DNA of 64,000 nucleotides, taken from assembly GCA_947165505.1 (NCBI GenBank), contig CAMVAT010000003.1:108576-172575 (forward strand), in the 5' to 3' direction. Source of the DNA: an uncultured Prevotellaceae bacterium. GTDB taxonomy: Bacteria > Bacteroidota > Bacteroidia > Bacteroidales > Bacteroidaceae. Below the pieces are notes generated by a model that saw only the letters and a list, made by a program, of their open reading frames with translations, had not been told where the DNA came from and made no database searches. Shown here in pieces: positions 51,408 to 60,296 of this stretch. The position numbers and the translations under genes were made by a program. Each line of letters opens with the position of its first letter. Position 1 is the first letter of the stretch.

Positions 51408-51532
51408 CGCAATAATTCACAATCTGCCATTCATCAGGCGCAATTATTTTTCAGCCAGGATGATCCTTCCTTCGACAGAAGGACAGCATGCCGCGTTTTT
51501 TTGACAGAAAGACAGAAGTTCTTTTTTTACAT

Positions 51533-51560
51533 AAGTAGGGACAGGGCGTGCCCTGTCCGC
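51533..51560 (+). repeat. Palindromic repeat family B, intergenic
   Basis: AAGTAGGG plus ACAGGGCGTGCCCTGT, essentially identical to the coding copy at 7983. The surrounding 51,421-51,804 spacer contains a TTAACTAC word but no gene. Confidence 0.88.
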
Positions 51561-51684
51561 AAGTAGAATTTCGTAACGGATACACCCAAATGCAGGTAGT
51601 GGCTTCACTTCTGTCGGAAGGACGAGCGGAGCGATAACTACTTAACTACTTTCGTAATTCGTGTCAAATTTTAAGTCTGTGACC

Positions 51685-51715
51685 TTGCGAGTACGGACTT
51701 TTTTCCGTAATTTTG
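51685..51715 (+). promoter_or_regulatory. Promoter of the cupin gene
   Basis: TTG (51685-51687), a 20-base spacer and TAATTTTG (51708-51715), 90 bases before the ATG. Confidence 0.75.
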
Positions 51716-51804
51716 CCGCCGGATTACTCAAAACGAAATGGAGTAAGGGAGAAATCGTACATCCCTAAATAGCAGATAAATCGAAATGAATAATTGAAAC
51801 AACT

Positions 51805-52371
51805 ATGATGGAAACAACAACACTGATGATTCTGATGGCCGTTGCCATGGTGGTGGCGCGCCTGTTTTGCAAGAACGGCCCACTGAAGGAGAGAAACGGT
51901 GCCAACCGGGACGCGATGCTCTCCGTCGCCGTTATCCTTGCTGTCTTCGGCACAAGTGTGCTGACCGCCTGCAGAGAGGCTAAAGTCAAGGAGGACAGTA
52001 CCGCGCAGAAAGTAGAGAGCACCGAACTCATCCGTACCTCGCAGAGCTGGGACGGTGTGGAACTGCCCGACTACATGCAGGGCCGCCCAGAACTGGTGGC
52101 TGTGAAGTACGTGTTCCCGGCAGGACAGAAACTGGGCTGGCACCACCATCCTGTGATGAACTACGGCGTTCTGGTTCAGGGCGAACTGACCATCATCGGA
52201 CTGGATGGCAAAACGAAAGTGGTGCACGAGGGCGAGGCCGTCGTGGAGATGGTGGGCACCGTACACCACGGAGAGAACCGAGGCACGAAAGACTGCATAC
52301 TATATATGTTCTACCTCTCGCAGAAGGACATGCCACTGGCTGTACAGCACCCGGAAATTCCGTTAGAGTAA
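51805..52371 (+). CDS. Membrane-anchored cupin-domain protein
   Basis: A 188-residue protein. Two hydrophobic stretches occupy residues 6-21 and 39-56, the second ending in a lipobox-like LTAC. The cupin barrel begins about residue 90: GWHHHPVMNYGVLVQGELTI (motif 1, metal-binding His residues) and GTVHHGENRG (motif 2). The barrel is probably periplasmic. The substrate is unknown. The odd N-terminus, a membrane helix followed by an apparent second signal, could reflect a fusion or an incorrect start; ATG codons at 51,829 or later are alternatives. Confidence 0.78.
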   Translation: MMETTTLMILMAVAMVVARLFCKNGPLKERNGANRDAMLSVAVILAVFGTSVLTACREAKVKEDSTAQKVESTELIRTSQSWDGVELPDYMQGRPELVAVKYVFPAGQKLGWHHHPVMNYGVLVQGELTIIGLDGKTKVVHEGEAVVEMVGTVHHGENRGTKDCILYMFYLSQKDMPLAVQHPEIPLE

Positions 52372-52442
52372 TAAGACCCTTCCCCGACACCTACTTCACT
52401 TTCCCCGTCAAGCAACTCGACAATTATATACTGTCATAAATA

Positions 52443-52477
52443 TCCGCCGAGCCATCCATCGTGATGCGCTCGGCGGA
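52443..52477. other. 10-base inverted repeat
   Basis: TCCGCCGAGC and GCTCGGCGGA separated by 15 bases, between the convergent cupin and aldo/keto reductase genes. No T-run follows, so terminator activity is uncertain. The remaining spacer (52,372-52,508) shows no gene. Confidence 0.6.
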
Positions 52478-52508
52478 ATTGTCGTTGTGGCACTCGGGTC
52501 TGTGGGCG

Positions 52509-53870
52509 TCATCTGCGCCGCAATGTCTCCACGATGCGTGCCATCTGGTTGGGGATGCGTATCTGCTGCGGACATTTCGACAGACATTCCTCGCAGTCCT
52601 GGCAGGCACGGGCCCATGTAGCCTTGTCGGGCAGCGCACGGTTCAACCCCTCAGCAAACTGCTGTTTGCGGGAGGCATAGTCGGCGGCGTCGGGGGCGGG
52701 CAGGGGCAGGATATGTGCGTTGACAGCCTCGTTGTAGTAGGCGAAGTTGCCGGGTATATCCACACCATAGGGGCAGGGCATGCAATAGGCACAGGTGGTG
52801 CAGGGGATGGTGGGGAAGCCGCTCATCACGTCGGCGATGTCGGCCAGCAAGGTGTTCTCGCTCTCGGTACAGGGGTCTAAGGGAGAGAACGTCTCCACGT
52901 TCTCCTTCAGGTGCTCCATGCGGTTCATCCCGCTCAGGGCGGTCAGTATGTTGGTGTGGGAGCCCACCCAGCGCAGCGACCACCGTGCCGGACTGTCGTC
53001 GGGGCGCAGTGCCTTGAGCCGCTCCACCTGTTCGCCTTGCAACTTACCCAGGGCGCCGCCGCGCAGCGGCTCCATCACCACGCACTGTATGCCGAGTTTC
53101 TTGCATTTGTTGTACAGATATTCGGCGTCGGCGTCTTTCTTGCGACCGCCGGCAGCATGTCGCCAGTCGATGAAGTTCATCTGTATCTGCACGAAGTCCC
53201 AATGGTATTGGTCGTTGCGGTCGAGCAGCCAGTCGAAGGCTCTCACGTCGCCGTGGTATGAGAAACCTAAGTGGCGGATGCGGCCCGCCTGGCGCTCGCC
53301 GAGCAGGAAGTCGAGCAGGCCGTTTTCGATGAAACGCCCCTGCAGAGCCTCGACGCCATCGCCGCCGCCACCGATGCTGTGCAGCAGGTAGTAGTCGATA
53401 TAATCGACCTTGAGCCGTTCAAACGATTGATAGTAGAGTGCCTTGGCCTCTTCGATGGGCCACAGCCGCTTGTTCTGGTTCGACATCTTCGTGGCCACGT
53501 AGTATCGGTCGCGTGGGTGGCGTGAGAGGGCATTGCCCGTGAGCACTTCCGATGCGCCGCCCATGTACATGGGTGCCGTGTCGAAGTAGTTCACGCCGTG
53601 CTCAATGGCGTAATCTACCAGTTCGTTTACTTCCTCCTGGTCGTTGGGCAGGCGCATCATGCCGAAGCCCAAGAGTGATATCTGCTCGCCCGTGCCGTTC
53701 TGCATGCGGTAGGTCATCTTGTTCTCTGCCGCCGACAGCCGCTCCTCGTCAGTCCACTGGCTGAAGGGCTTGAAGGCCGTCAGCACGATGGCCGATGCGG
53801 CACCATAGCCCAGCCGCTTGAGGAAGTCGCGGCGGCTCATGTCTTTCTTGTTGCGCTTGTCTTGTTTCAT
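52509..53870 (-). CDS. Tat-exported aldo/keto reductase with 4Fe-4S C-terminus
   Basis: A 453-residue protein. The N-terminus carries a twin-arginine motif (SRRDFLKRLG, about 12-21) and a hydrophobic segment. The aldo/keto reductase barrel follows: LLGFGMMRLPND, FDTAPMYMGGASEVL (Asp and Tyr), VATKMSNQN (Lys) and IDYYLLHSI (His) form the catalytic tetrad. The C-terminus holds ferredoxin-like cysteines in CTTCAYCMPCPYGVD and CQDCEECLSKCPQQ. This class is common in Bacteroidetes; physiological substrates are unknown. I chose ATG 53870, because the upstream extension crosses the promoter. Confidence 0.9.
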   Translation of the reverse strand: MKQDKRNKKDMSRRDFLKRLGYGAASAIVLTAFKPFSQWTDEERLSAAENKMTYRMQNGTGEQISLLGFGMMRLPNDQEEVNELVDYAIEHGVNYFDTAPMYMGGASEVLTGNALSRHPRDRYYVATKMSNQNKRLWPIEEAKALYYQSFERLKVDYIDYYLLHSIGGGGDGVEALQGRFIENGLLDFLLGERQAGRIRHLGFSYHGDVRAFDWLLDRNDQYHWDFVQIQMNFIDWRHAAGGRKKDADAEYLYNKCKKLGIQCVVMEPLRGGALGKLQGEQVERLKALRPDDSPARWSLRWVGSHTNILTALSGMNRMEHLKENVETFSPLDPCTESENTLLADIADVMSGFPTIPCTTCAYCMPCPYGVDIPGNFAYYNEAVNAHILPLPAPDAADYASRKQQFAEGLNRALPDKATWARACQDCEECLSKCPQQIRIPNQMARIVETLRRR

Positions 53871-53899
53871 TTTCTTGATATAGTGGTGCTTATAGTTTG

Positions 53900-53907
53900 C
53901 AAATGTA
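53900..53907 (-). promoter_or_regulatory. -7 element of the aldo/keto reductase gene
   Basis: TACATTTG followed by CAAAC on the - strand, 30 bases before the ATG. Confidence 0.6.
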
Positions 53908-54023
53908 AGGAAAAATTCGAAATAAACCACATTTTTTACTTTTTTCTTTCTTTTTTATGTTTATGGCAAATCTTGATGTGCGTCAAAAAACCTGCCGCAG
54001 TAGAGCAAAAAGCAAGCGGAAAG

Positions 54024-54056
54024 TTTGTCCTGACCGCCGAAATGCCATTACCTTTG
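54024..54056 (+). promoter_or_regulatory. Promoter of the small secreted protein gene
   Basis: TTTG (54024-54027), a 21-base spacer and TACCTTTG (54049-54056). It leaves a 126-base leader before ATG 54183, long for a 120-residue protein. Confidence 0.78.
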
Positions 54057-54182
54057 CACCGTCGAAAGACAAAAAGTCAAAACAATCGAAGCGCTAAGAT
54101 AAGATTGACAGGTGCCGGACAACGGCCCTATTTTAGGATAACATTAAGGATAACAATTTTAAAGAAAGAAAGGGTAACAAAG

Positions 54183-54545
54183 ATGAAAAAGATGTTTTTG
54201 ACTATTGCTATGGCTCTGACTATGACCGTGGCTTTCGCTGAAGGTGACAATGAGAACAGCGTCAACAATCTCAATGCTTATAATATGCGTGTGAATATGA
54301 CCATGCTGTCGAAGGCACTGCATCTGAACAGCGACCAGCGCGAGACGGTGGAATTCGTACACGAGATGTTCTCGCACGATATGATGAACGCTGCCACGGC
54401 TGCTACCAAAGAGGAGCGCGACCAGAAAGTGAAGCGCGCCGTCAACCGCGACCTGGCCAACATGCGCTATATCCTCAACGATGAGCAGTACCACCAGTAT
54501 GTGCGTATTCTCAACATCACATTCAATAATCGTGGTCTTAAATAA
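54183..54545 (+). CDS. Small secreted helical protein
   Basis: A 120-residue protein with a signal peptide (MKKMFLTIAMALTMTVAFA). The mature part is about 100 residues, almost wholly helical and charged (MLSKALHLNSDQRETVEFVH, AATKEERDQKVKRAVNRDL). Size and helix content recall the Spy/CpxP type of periplasmic protein, but I see no LTxxQ motif to prove it. I chose ATG 54183 for the signal peptide; the frame is open from 53,862 but passes through the promoter. Confidence 0.78.
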   Translation: MKKMFLTIAMALTMTVAFAEGDNENSVNNLNAYNMRVNMTMLSKALHLNSDQRETVEFVHEMFSHDMMNAATAATKEERDQKVKRAVNRDLANMRYILNDEQYHQYVRILNITFNNRGLK

Positions 54546-54597
54546 GGTGTAATGCCTTTCCTATACATGAGGGTGTGTTAAAACACTTGGATCCCTC

Positions 54598-54727
54598 TTC
54601 AACAACGGGTTTCAAAGATTGGCAAATTGCTGATCTCTTCAACAACGGATTTCACGGATTTCACGGATTTACAACTTGCTGATATCAGCAATAGCGGTAA
54701 TCTGTGGAATCCGTGAAATCCGTTGTC
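54598..54727. repeat. GGATTTCACGGATTT inverted-repeat element
   Basis: AACAACGGATTTCACGG and AATCCGTGAAATCCGTTGT form long arms around a TTGCTGATATCAGCAA centre, with an extra partial arm at 54,598-54,640. A related copy is at 24,587-24,672. The remaining 54,546-54,825 spacer has no gene. Confidence 0.82.
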
Positions 54728-54825
54728 TATTTCCGCTCCTTTCATGTTTTTCATGGATAATATTTGGGGATTTCATTTTTTTTCGTTTATTTTGCAAAAT
54801 GAATATCATGAAATAGTATCTATCC

Positions 54826-57096
54826 ATGCGGCGATTTGTATTGTTGTTCATCTCTCTTCTTGCACTTGTCTGTCCGTCAGCGGCACAGGCACCACCCGCC
54901 ATGCGCGCTCAATATCAAAAAATGTCGGCATGGGTGCGCGACATCGTGCGCGACACCGAGCGGCAAACCCCGCACCGGGCGGCATCGTCAGGCGAGAGTA
55001 GGGTGGGGGCCGCGCCGCTGCTCACCGCCTTCGTCCGCGTGGAGGGCGACGGCCACAGCGTGCTCGCTCCTTATCAAGTGCGTGTGCTCACACAGATAGA
55101 CGACATCTGCATCGCACAGATACCCCTCACAAAACTGGCGGAGGTGTCGCGCGACGGTAGCGTGCGGCGCATCGAGGCCAACCGGTTGCATCAGACTGAC
55201 ATGGACACGACGGCCGTGGTGCTCAACGCCACACCCGTATATGAAGGCTTCATGCTGCCACAGGCTTATACGGGCGAGGGGGTGGTCGTGGGGGTGCAAG
55301 ACATAGGCTTCGACCTGACGCACCCCACTCTCTACGACGCTTCCGGCACCCGGTACCGGGTCAGGCGGCTGTGGGATATGATCTCGGCCGACACCATCAG
55401 TTCGGCGCTGCCCGTGGGAGCTGAATACACCACCGCCGATGAGATACGGGCACTGGGGTGCGTGCGCGACGGCATCATCAGCTCGCACGGCACGCACACG
55501 TCGGGCACGGCAGCCGGAAGCGGCTTCGGCACTCCCTATCGGGGGATGGCCTACGAGAGCGATATCTGCCTCGTGGCTAATGCCGTGAGCGACGACCTGC
55601 AGTTTATCAGTCCTGACGACATCTATAAATATACTTACGCCACGGATGCGCTGGGGTTCAAGTATATCTTCGATTATGCCGACGAGGTGGGAAAACCCTG
55701 TGTGGTGTCGTTCAGCGAGGGGTCGCACCAAGACTTCAGGGGCGACGACGTGCTTTACTACGAGATGCTCGACAAGATCGTGGGACCGGGGCATATCCTC
55801 GTGGCGTCGGCGGGCAATGAGGGACTGTCTGAAAGATATATGCACAAACCGGCCGCGACCCCTTCCGCTGCCACTGACATACGTGCTTCGGAAAGCGGCT
55901 ATTTCTCTTTCTCTATGCGGGGAAGTGGCAACTATGAAATAAAACTCACGGCCCATCACCATGACCAGCCAGCGGAGTCGGCCACAATCGCTACACGGGA
56001 TATCCTAGCTTTGCCCGACTCGATGCTGATTGATACGCTGCGGTTTGCCGACATCCCCTATTTCGTTCAGATAGCGGCCTATCCGTCGTGTTACGACGAT
56101 GGCGACTGTGTGCTCGAGGGGCGATTCAGCACGGTGAAGAAAAAAGCGGTCAGCGAGGGATCAGCCGACTCGGTTGATGTGAGACTGGGCTTCTATGAGT
56201 CGGTCACGCTTGATGTGATAGGCGCTTCGTCTGACATCGAGCTCTTCACGTCGGCGGGTTATATCTATTCCGACTGGGGCAAGAGTCCCATTGAGCGTAG
56301 CCACAATATCCACTCGCCCGGCGCGGCTCCGTCGGTCATCTGTGTGGGGGCTAATACGCACCGGCGGGGGTTTGTCAACCAGTTCGGCAACTACATCACG
56401 CAAGAGGTTGGATATCAAGGTGATGGCGACGGTGCGCGGGCCATCTATTCTTCTACCGGACCAACCTTCGACGGGCGCATCAAACCGGATGTGCTGGCGC
56501 CGGGCACCAACGTCATGGCATCGTACAGCAGCTGGGTGGAGTCGCCGCCAACCACGCTCACACGGTTCACGGAGTTCAACGGTCGCACCTATCCCTGGGG
56601 GGCCAACAGCGGCACGTCGATGGCTACGCCGGTGGTGGCGGGGGCCATTGCCCTGTGGTTGCAAGCCAACCCCCGCCTTACGCCCGACGATGTGCGCGGG
56701 GTGCTCAGCCGCACCTGCCGTCATGTGGGGGCGGCTCCGGGCTCTGACTATCCCAACAACGAGGCGGGATATGGCGAGATTGATGTGTATCGGGGACTGC
56801 TCGATGTGCTCGACCTGAAAACGGCCATCCACGACCTCTCCGATACCCAGCCCGAGGCGGTACGTTTCGCACTGCACGGCACTCGGCTCCACCTCGACTT
56901 TGCCTCGCCCGTGACGCAAAGCGTCAGCTGGCGCGTCTATTCTCTCGGCGGGGTGCAGATGATGCAGGGACAGGTGCCCGCAGGGGCCGATGGTGCCGTC
57001 ATCGATCTCACGGCCTTGCCCGCAGCGGTCTATGCCGTGCAACTGACCAGCACCTCGCCCGGCATCACCGGTTCTACGCTCGTGAGGAAAAATTAA
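54826..57096 (+). CDS. Secreted subtilisin-like serine protease (S8 family)
   Basis: A 756-residue protease with a signal peptide (about 1-21). The catalytic triad is Asp159 in VGVQDIGFDLTHP, His221 in SSHGTHTSGTAAGS and Ser598 in NSGTSMATPVVAGAIALW, with VASAGNEG supplying the oxyanion Asn. A roughly 200-residue insertion between His and Ser contains a beta domain. The C-terminal 80 residues (RVYSLGGVQMMQGQVPAGAD, LTALPAAVYAVQL, STLVRKN) look like a type IX secretion sorting domain. It is probably exported to the cell surface or medium, like the C10 protease. Confidence 0.9.
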   Translation: MRRFVLLFISLLALVCPSAAQAPPAMRAQYQKMSAWVRDIVRDTERQTPHRAASSGESRVGAAPLLTAFVRVEGDGHSVLAPYQVRVLTQIDDICIAQIPLTKLAEVSRDGSVRRIEANRLHQTDMDTTAVVLNATPVYEGFMLPQAYTGEGVVVGVQDIGFDLTHPTLYDASGTRYRVRRLWDMISADTISSALPVGAEYTTADEIRALGCVRDGIISSHGTHTSGTAAGSGFGTPYRGMAYESDICLVANAVSDDLQFISPDDIYKYTYATDALGFKYIFDYADEVGKPCVVSFSEGSHQDFRGDDVLYYEMLDKIVGPGHILVASAGNEGLSERYMHKPAATPSAATDIRASESGYFSFSMRGSGNYEIKLTAHHHDQPAESATIATRDILALPDSMLIDTLRFADIPYFVQIAAYPSCYDDGDCVLEGRFSTVKKKAVSEGSADSVDVRLGFYESVTLDVIGASSDIELFTSAGYIYSDWGKSPIERSHNIHSPGAAPSVICVGANTHRRGFVNQFGNYITQEVGYQGDGDGARAIYSSTGPTFDGRIKPDVLAPGTNVMASYSSWVESPPTTLTRFTEFNGRTYPWGANSGTSMATPVVAGAIALWLQANPRLTPDDVRGVLSRTCRHVGAAPGSDYPNNEAGYGEIDVYRGLLDVLDLKTAIHDLSDTQPEAVRFALHGTRLHLDFASPVTQSVSWRVYSLGGVQMMQGQVPAGADGAVIDLTALPAAVYAVQLTSTSPGITGSTLVRKN

Positions 57097-57142
57097 ATAA
57101 TTATAGAATTAAAAAATTATAGAATTAAAAAATTATAGAATT
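57097..57142. repeat. AATTATAGAATTAAAA tandem repeat
   Basis: Three copies of a 17-base TTATAGAATTAAAAAAT-type unit directly after the subtilase stop. Confidence 0.8.
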
Positions 57143-57180
57143 GAGTCCACTTTAAAAGCAGCCTCAAGGGTGTCAGCCAG

Positions 57181-57220
57181 TTCCCCTCCCATAAAGGGGA
57201 GGGGTTTGGGGTGGGGCAGT
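57181..57220. repeat. CCCCTCCC-ATAAA-GGGGAGGGG palindrome
   Basis: A family A relative with the GGGTTTGGGGTGGGG tail, in the spacer before the small zinc ribbon gene. Confidence 0.75.
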
Positions 57221-57257
57221 AATATATTAAAATAAAACAAAACAAATACTTTTTACC

Positions 57258-57365
57258 ATGGAACAAGAATCAGGCATGTGTCCTTATTGCGGAAGCGAGG
57301 ACGTAGATTTCGACGGCACTTGGTGCTATTGTAATGAATGTGGCATGAAATGGATGGCTGTATAA
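57258..57365 (+). CDS. 35-residue zinc-ribbon miniprotein
   Basis: ATG 57258 to TAA 57363-57365 encodes 35 residues with two CxxC knuckles, CPYCGSEDVDFDG and WCYCNECGMKWMAV, which together make a complete rubredoxin-like or TFIIS-like zinc ribbon. It is too short for usual ORF cut-offs. The ADP-ribosylglycohydrolase gene starts 36 bases downstream on the same strand, so the two are likely co-transcribed. Function unknown. Confidence 0.72.
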   Translation: MEQESGMCPYCGSEDVDFDGTWCYCNECGMKWMAV

Positions 57366-57401
57366 GTCGCGCTCTCATACCTCTTATAATTAATTCTTTT
57401 T

Positions 57402-58376
57402 ATGTTAGGAGCAATTATTGGTGACATCGTTGGCAGCCGGTGGGAGTTTAACCCTACCAATGACTACCATTTTGAGTGGCTGTCTAAAGAGAATAGTTTT
57501 ACGGATGATACCATCTGCACCATCGCCGTGGCCGACGCTTTGTTGCACGAACGTGACTTCGGCGATGCCATGCACGACTGGTGCAACCGCTACCCCTATC
57601 CGATGGGCGGGTATGGAGGCCGCTTCGCGGTGTGGGTGCATAGCAGTCATCCTGTGCCATACAATTCGTTCGGTAACGGGGCTGCCATGCGCGTGAGTCC
57701 GGTGGCTCATTGGTTCAACGACGAGCAGCAGATGCTCGAGGCGTCGGCTGCCACGGCGCTGCCCACTCACAATCATCCCGAGGGCGTGAAGGGCGCTCAG
57801 ACCGTGGCTCTTGCCATCTTCAAGGCAATGCAATATAATCGTCATTGCTATCAAGAGGCTCCCAAGCATATCGACGAGATCATCAACGACTGCGTGGCCT
57901 TCTCCGGATATGATATCGACATGCCCAAATCGTCGGTGCAGAACAGGTTTGACGAGACGTGCCAGGGTACGGTGCCCGTGGCACTGAAGATCATCAGCCT
58001 CAGCACCTGTTTTGAGGATGCCGTGCGCCTTGCAGTCAGCCTCGGAGCGGATGCCGACACGCTGGGCGCTATTGTCGGTAGTATCGCGGAGGCCATCTGG
58101 GGTATCCCGTTCAAAATGCGGAGAGACATTGAGGCGTACTTGCCTGGGGAGATGCAGGATGTGCTCGTGGCGTTCCTTCGTGCACGGCCCGCATCATTCA
58201 AACCGCTCATCGACACGACGTATGGCGGCGATGATTTCAGTGATGTCAGTTGGGATGCCCTCTACGACATCGAAGGGAAAGAGGCATACGAACAGCAAAT
58301 GAACGAGGCCAAGGCCGAGAAAGAAAACAGACGGATGCAGATGCTTGAGCGCGGCAAGGCACGCCTCACGTGGTGA
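57402..58376 (+). CDS. ADP-ribosylglycohydrolase family protein
   Basis: A 324-residue enzyme of the ARH/DraG fold, which removes ADP-ribose from proteins, nucleic acids or small molecules using Mg2+. MLGAIIGDIVGSRWEF is the family start. SFTDDTICTIAVADALL supplies the first metal-binding Thr-Asp-Asp cluster, NGAAMRVSPVAHW is core, and GADADTLGAIVGSIAEA supplies the second Asp-x-Asp-Thr cluster. All metal ligands appear intact. The tail is Glu/Lys/Arg rich. The natural substrate is not predictable. No ADP-ribosyltransferase gene is seen within the window. Confidence 0.88.
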   Translation: MLGAIIGDIVGSRWEFNPTNDYHFEWLSKENSFTDDTICTIAVADALLHERDFGDAMHDWCNRYPYPMGGYGGRFAVWVHSSHPVPYNSFGNGAAMRVSPVAHWFNDEQQMLEASAATALPTHNHPEGVKGAQTVALAIFKAMQYNRHCYQEAPKHIDEIINDCVAFSGYDIDMPKSSVQNRFDETCQGTVPVALKIISLSTCFEDAVRLAVSLGADADTLGAIVGSIAEAIWGIPFKMRRDIEAYLPGEMQDVLVAFLRARPASFKPLIDTTYGGDDFSDVSWDALYDIEGKEAYEQQMNEAKAEKENRRMQMLERGKARLTW

Positions 58377-58430
58377 GGAAGCGTATATTCACCTCGCGTC
58401 TTATCCTTTGCAATAAAATATACTCTGAAC

Positions 58431-58459
58431 AAGTAGGGACAGGGCGTGCCCTGTCCGCC
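58431..58459 (+). repeat. Palindromic repeat family B, intergenic
   Basis: AAGTAGGG plus ACAGGGCGTGCCCTGT, between the glycohydrolase and the restriction-modification genes. Confidence 0.88.
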
Positions 58460-58539
58460 ATTTGGCTTTGCTTGCTTTCGGGCAGAGTGTACCCCGTGAC
58501 TGCTTGCTCGAAACGCACGAAATCTTTTAGAACCTTATT

Positions 58540-60294
58540 TTACATTGCCAATATCGCTCTTAGGTTCGTATCAGTATATGTCCGCCAAATCATCAGTTTG
58601 ATGGGTTTGTATTCATCAAAGAGTTGAGTGACAAACTTAATCTCGAACACTAAACGGAAGTCGTTTTCATCTGCCGCTTCCACAAACTCATGTTTTGTGC
58701 CGACGCGAGCCACTTCAATCTGATAGAGGTCTCGGATTCCCTTTCCTTTAGCATACGGCATGAAGTAATAGAGTTTATTGAGTTTTACTGTCGAAGGGAA
58801 TTTCTTGCCAGTGAAGTATGCTTTGGCATTTTGGTTATTATATGGTACAATATACTTATCTGGCACCAAACTAATCAGAACGTTCTTAGAGTCATCCAAG
58901 GCAGAAATGTCAATTCGCTTTCTTTTGATAAACGGATTGTTGATGATATTAACATCCTTAGGATATTGCTCGTGCATGTTGAACATATCAATCTCAAAGA
59001 GTGTCGGAGGCAACATACCATGTGCGGCTTTATCTGCTTCTTCAAACGGACTCTCCTCAGGATTCTGTGCATCAATGTCGTTGAAAAGACGTATCAGCGA
59101 ACGGCCGATTGCGAATGCGAGATTGACAGGCACAGCATTGCCAATCTGCTTATATTGGTCAGTGATATTGCCCTCAAACTCCCAATTGTCTGGGAATGTC
59201 TGAATACGGGCATATTCACGAACTGTCAGGGGGCGTGTTTCGATAGGATGACAACGCTCCGTCTGTTTCTGAGCAGGAGCACAGGTCAATGTCAGCGAGG
59301 GCTCATCCATCGAAAGGCGGCGAGCCATACCGGTCTTTCCTCCTCCCAGATAGAAACTGCCACCCATATATTCCTTCTGCTCCTCCAAAGGCAAATCACG
59401 CCAATCACCGCCCTCTGGCACCATTGCCATCACGCGAGCTTTCTTTGCAGGATAGAGTTGACCTTCCGACTCCGGCACATCCTTGTCGAAAAGGTCTCCA
59501 CAGAAAAAAGCATCGCGCAGGGTCATTACACGGCGATAGGGATCAGGCCATTTGAAACGAACACCTTTTTCGTAGATGTCATTACGGATGGCAATCAAAA
59601 TCAGACGTTCCCGTTTTTGAGGAACCTGGTACATGATGGCCTTCAATACGCGAGGCTCAACCAGTGTATAGCCCAATTCCTTGATGGCATTTCGGATAAT
59701 TTGCAGCGTTTTGCCGTTATCGTGAGAAAGCAAACCTTTAACGTTTTCACCCATGAATACTTTGGGACGTATTTCCTTTACGGCTCGAGCCAACTCAAAG
59801 AACAACGTTCCACGAGTGTCGTTCAATCCTCCCTTTTTCCCCGCATAGGAGAATGCCTGACAGGGAAAACCTCCTGAAAGAAAATCCACTTTGTCTCGAA
59901 GGGGGGAGAAATCCACTTGATGAATATCACCCTCCAAGACATTCCACTCTGGATGATTCTTACGAAGAGTCTGGCAGGCCATTGCATCCATCTCGTTTAA
60001 CAGTACATGACGAAAACCAGCCAAATGCATACCAAGTGCTAAGCCACCAGCACCAGCAAATAATTCAACTGATGTATAGTCGCGCAAAGGAGCCACATGG
60101 AATTCTTCATCCCAGTTGGTGTTTAGCATCATTTTAACAGGCTCAACGTCAGTTAGTTCCTCCATATAGAAGCCTTCCTTCCCATTCTCGTTCTTATGAT
60201 ATGGATATACGCCGCTCTCCCCCCACTTTTGTGCGGTGGCGATTGAAGTACCTGTGAGGTCAGCTAAGTTCGTTGCAGATAAAAATGTCGGCAT
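58540..60294 (-). CDS. DNA (cytosine-5) methyltransferase of a type II R-M system
   Basis: A 584-residue C5-cytosine methyltransferase. Residues 1-70 precede motif I (VELFAGAGGLALGMHLAG). Motif IV has the catalytic Cys145 in GGFPCQAFSYAGKKGG, motif VI is VFMGENVKGLL, motif VIII is YQVPQKRERLILIAI, and motif X is QIGNAVPVNLAFAIG. A further C-terminal domain of about 150 residues follows motif X, which is unusual for short type II enzymes. The partner endonuclease gene lies 2 bases upstream. The GGNCC-type specificity is inferred from the endonuclease family only. Confidence 0.9.
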   Translation of the reverse strand: MPTFLSATNLADLTGTSIATAQKWGESGVYPYHKNENGKEGFYMEELTDVEPVKMMLNTNWDEEFHVAPLRDYTSVELFAGAGGLALGMHLAGFRHVLLNEMDAMACQTLRKNHPEWNVLEGDIHQVDFSPLRDKVDFLSGGFPCQAFSYAGKKGGLNDTRGTLFFELARAVKEIRPKVFMGENVKGLLSHDNGKTLQIIRNAIKELGYTLVEPRVLKAIMYQVPQKRERLILIAIRNDIYEKGVRFKWPDPYRRVMTLRDAFFCGDLFDKDVPESEGQLYPAKKARVMAMVPEGGDWRDLPLEEQKEYMGGSFYLGGGKTGMARRLSMDEPSLTLTCAPAQKQTERCHPIETRPLTVREYARIQTFPDNWEFEGNITDQYKQIGNAVPVNLAFAIGRSLIRLFNDIDAQNPEESPFEEADKAAHGMLPPTLFEIDMFNMHEQYPKDVNIINNPFIKRKRIDISALDDSKNVLISLVPDKYIVPYNNQNAKAYFTGKKFPSTVKLNKLYYFMPYAKGKGIRDLYQIEVARVGTKHEFVEAADENDFRLVFEIKFVTQLFDEYKPIKLMIWRTYTDTNLRAILAM

Positions 60295-60296
60295 TG

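Noticed and set aside
52372..52508. Possible gene remnant (frame ending FTFPVKQLDNYILS)
   Set aside because: The fragment is protein-like but too short to assign, and it has no start or matching upstream part after the cupin stop.
53871..53930. Earlier start of the aldo/keto reductase
   Set aside because: It would include the -7 promoter element and displace the twin-arginine motif from the N-terminus.
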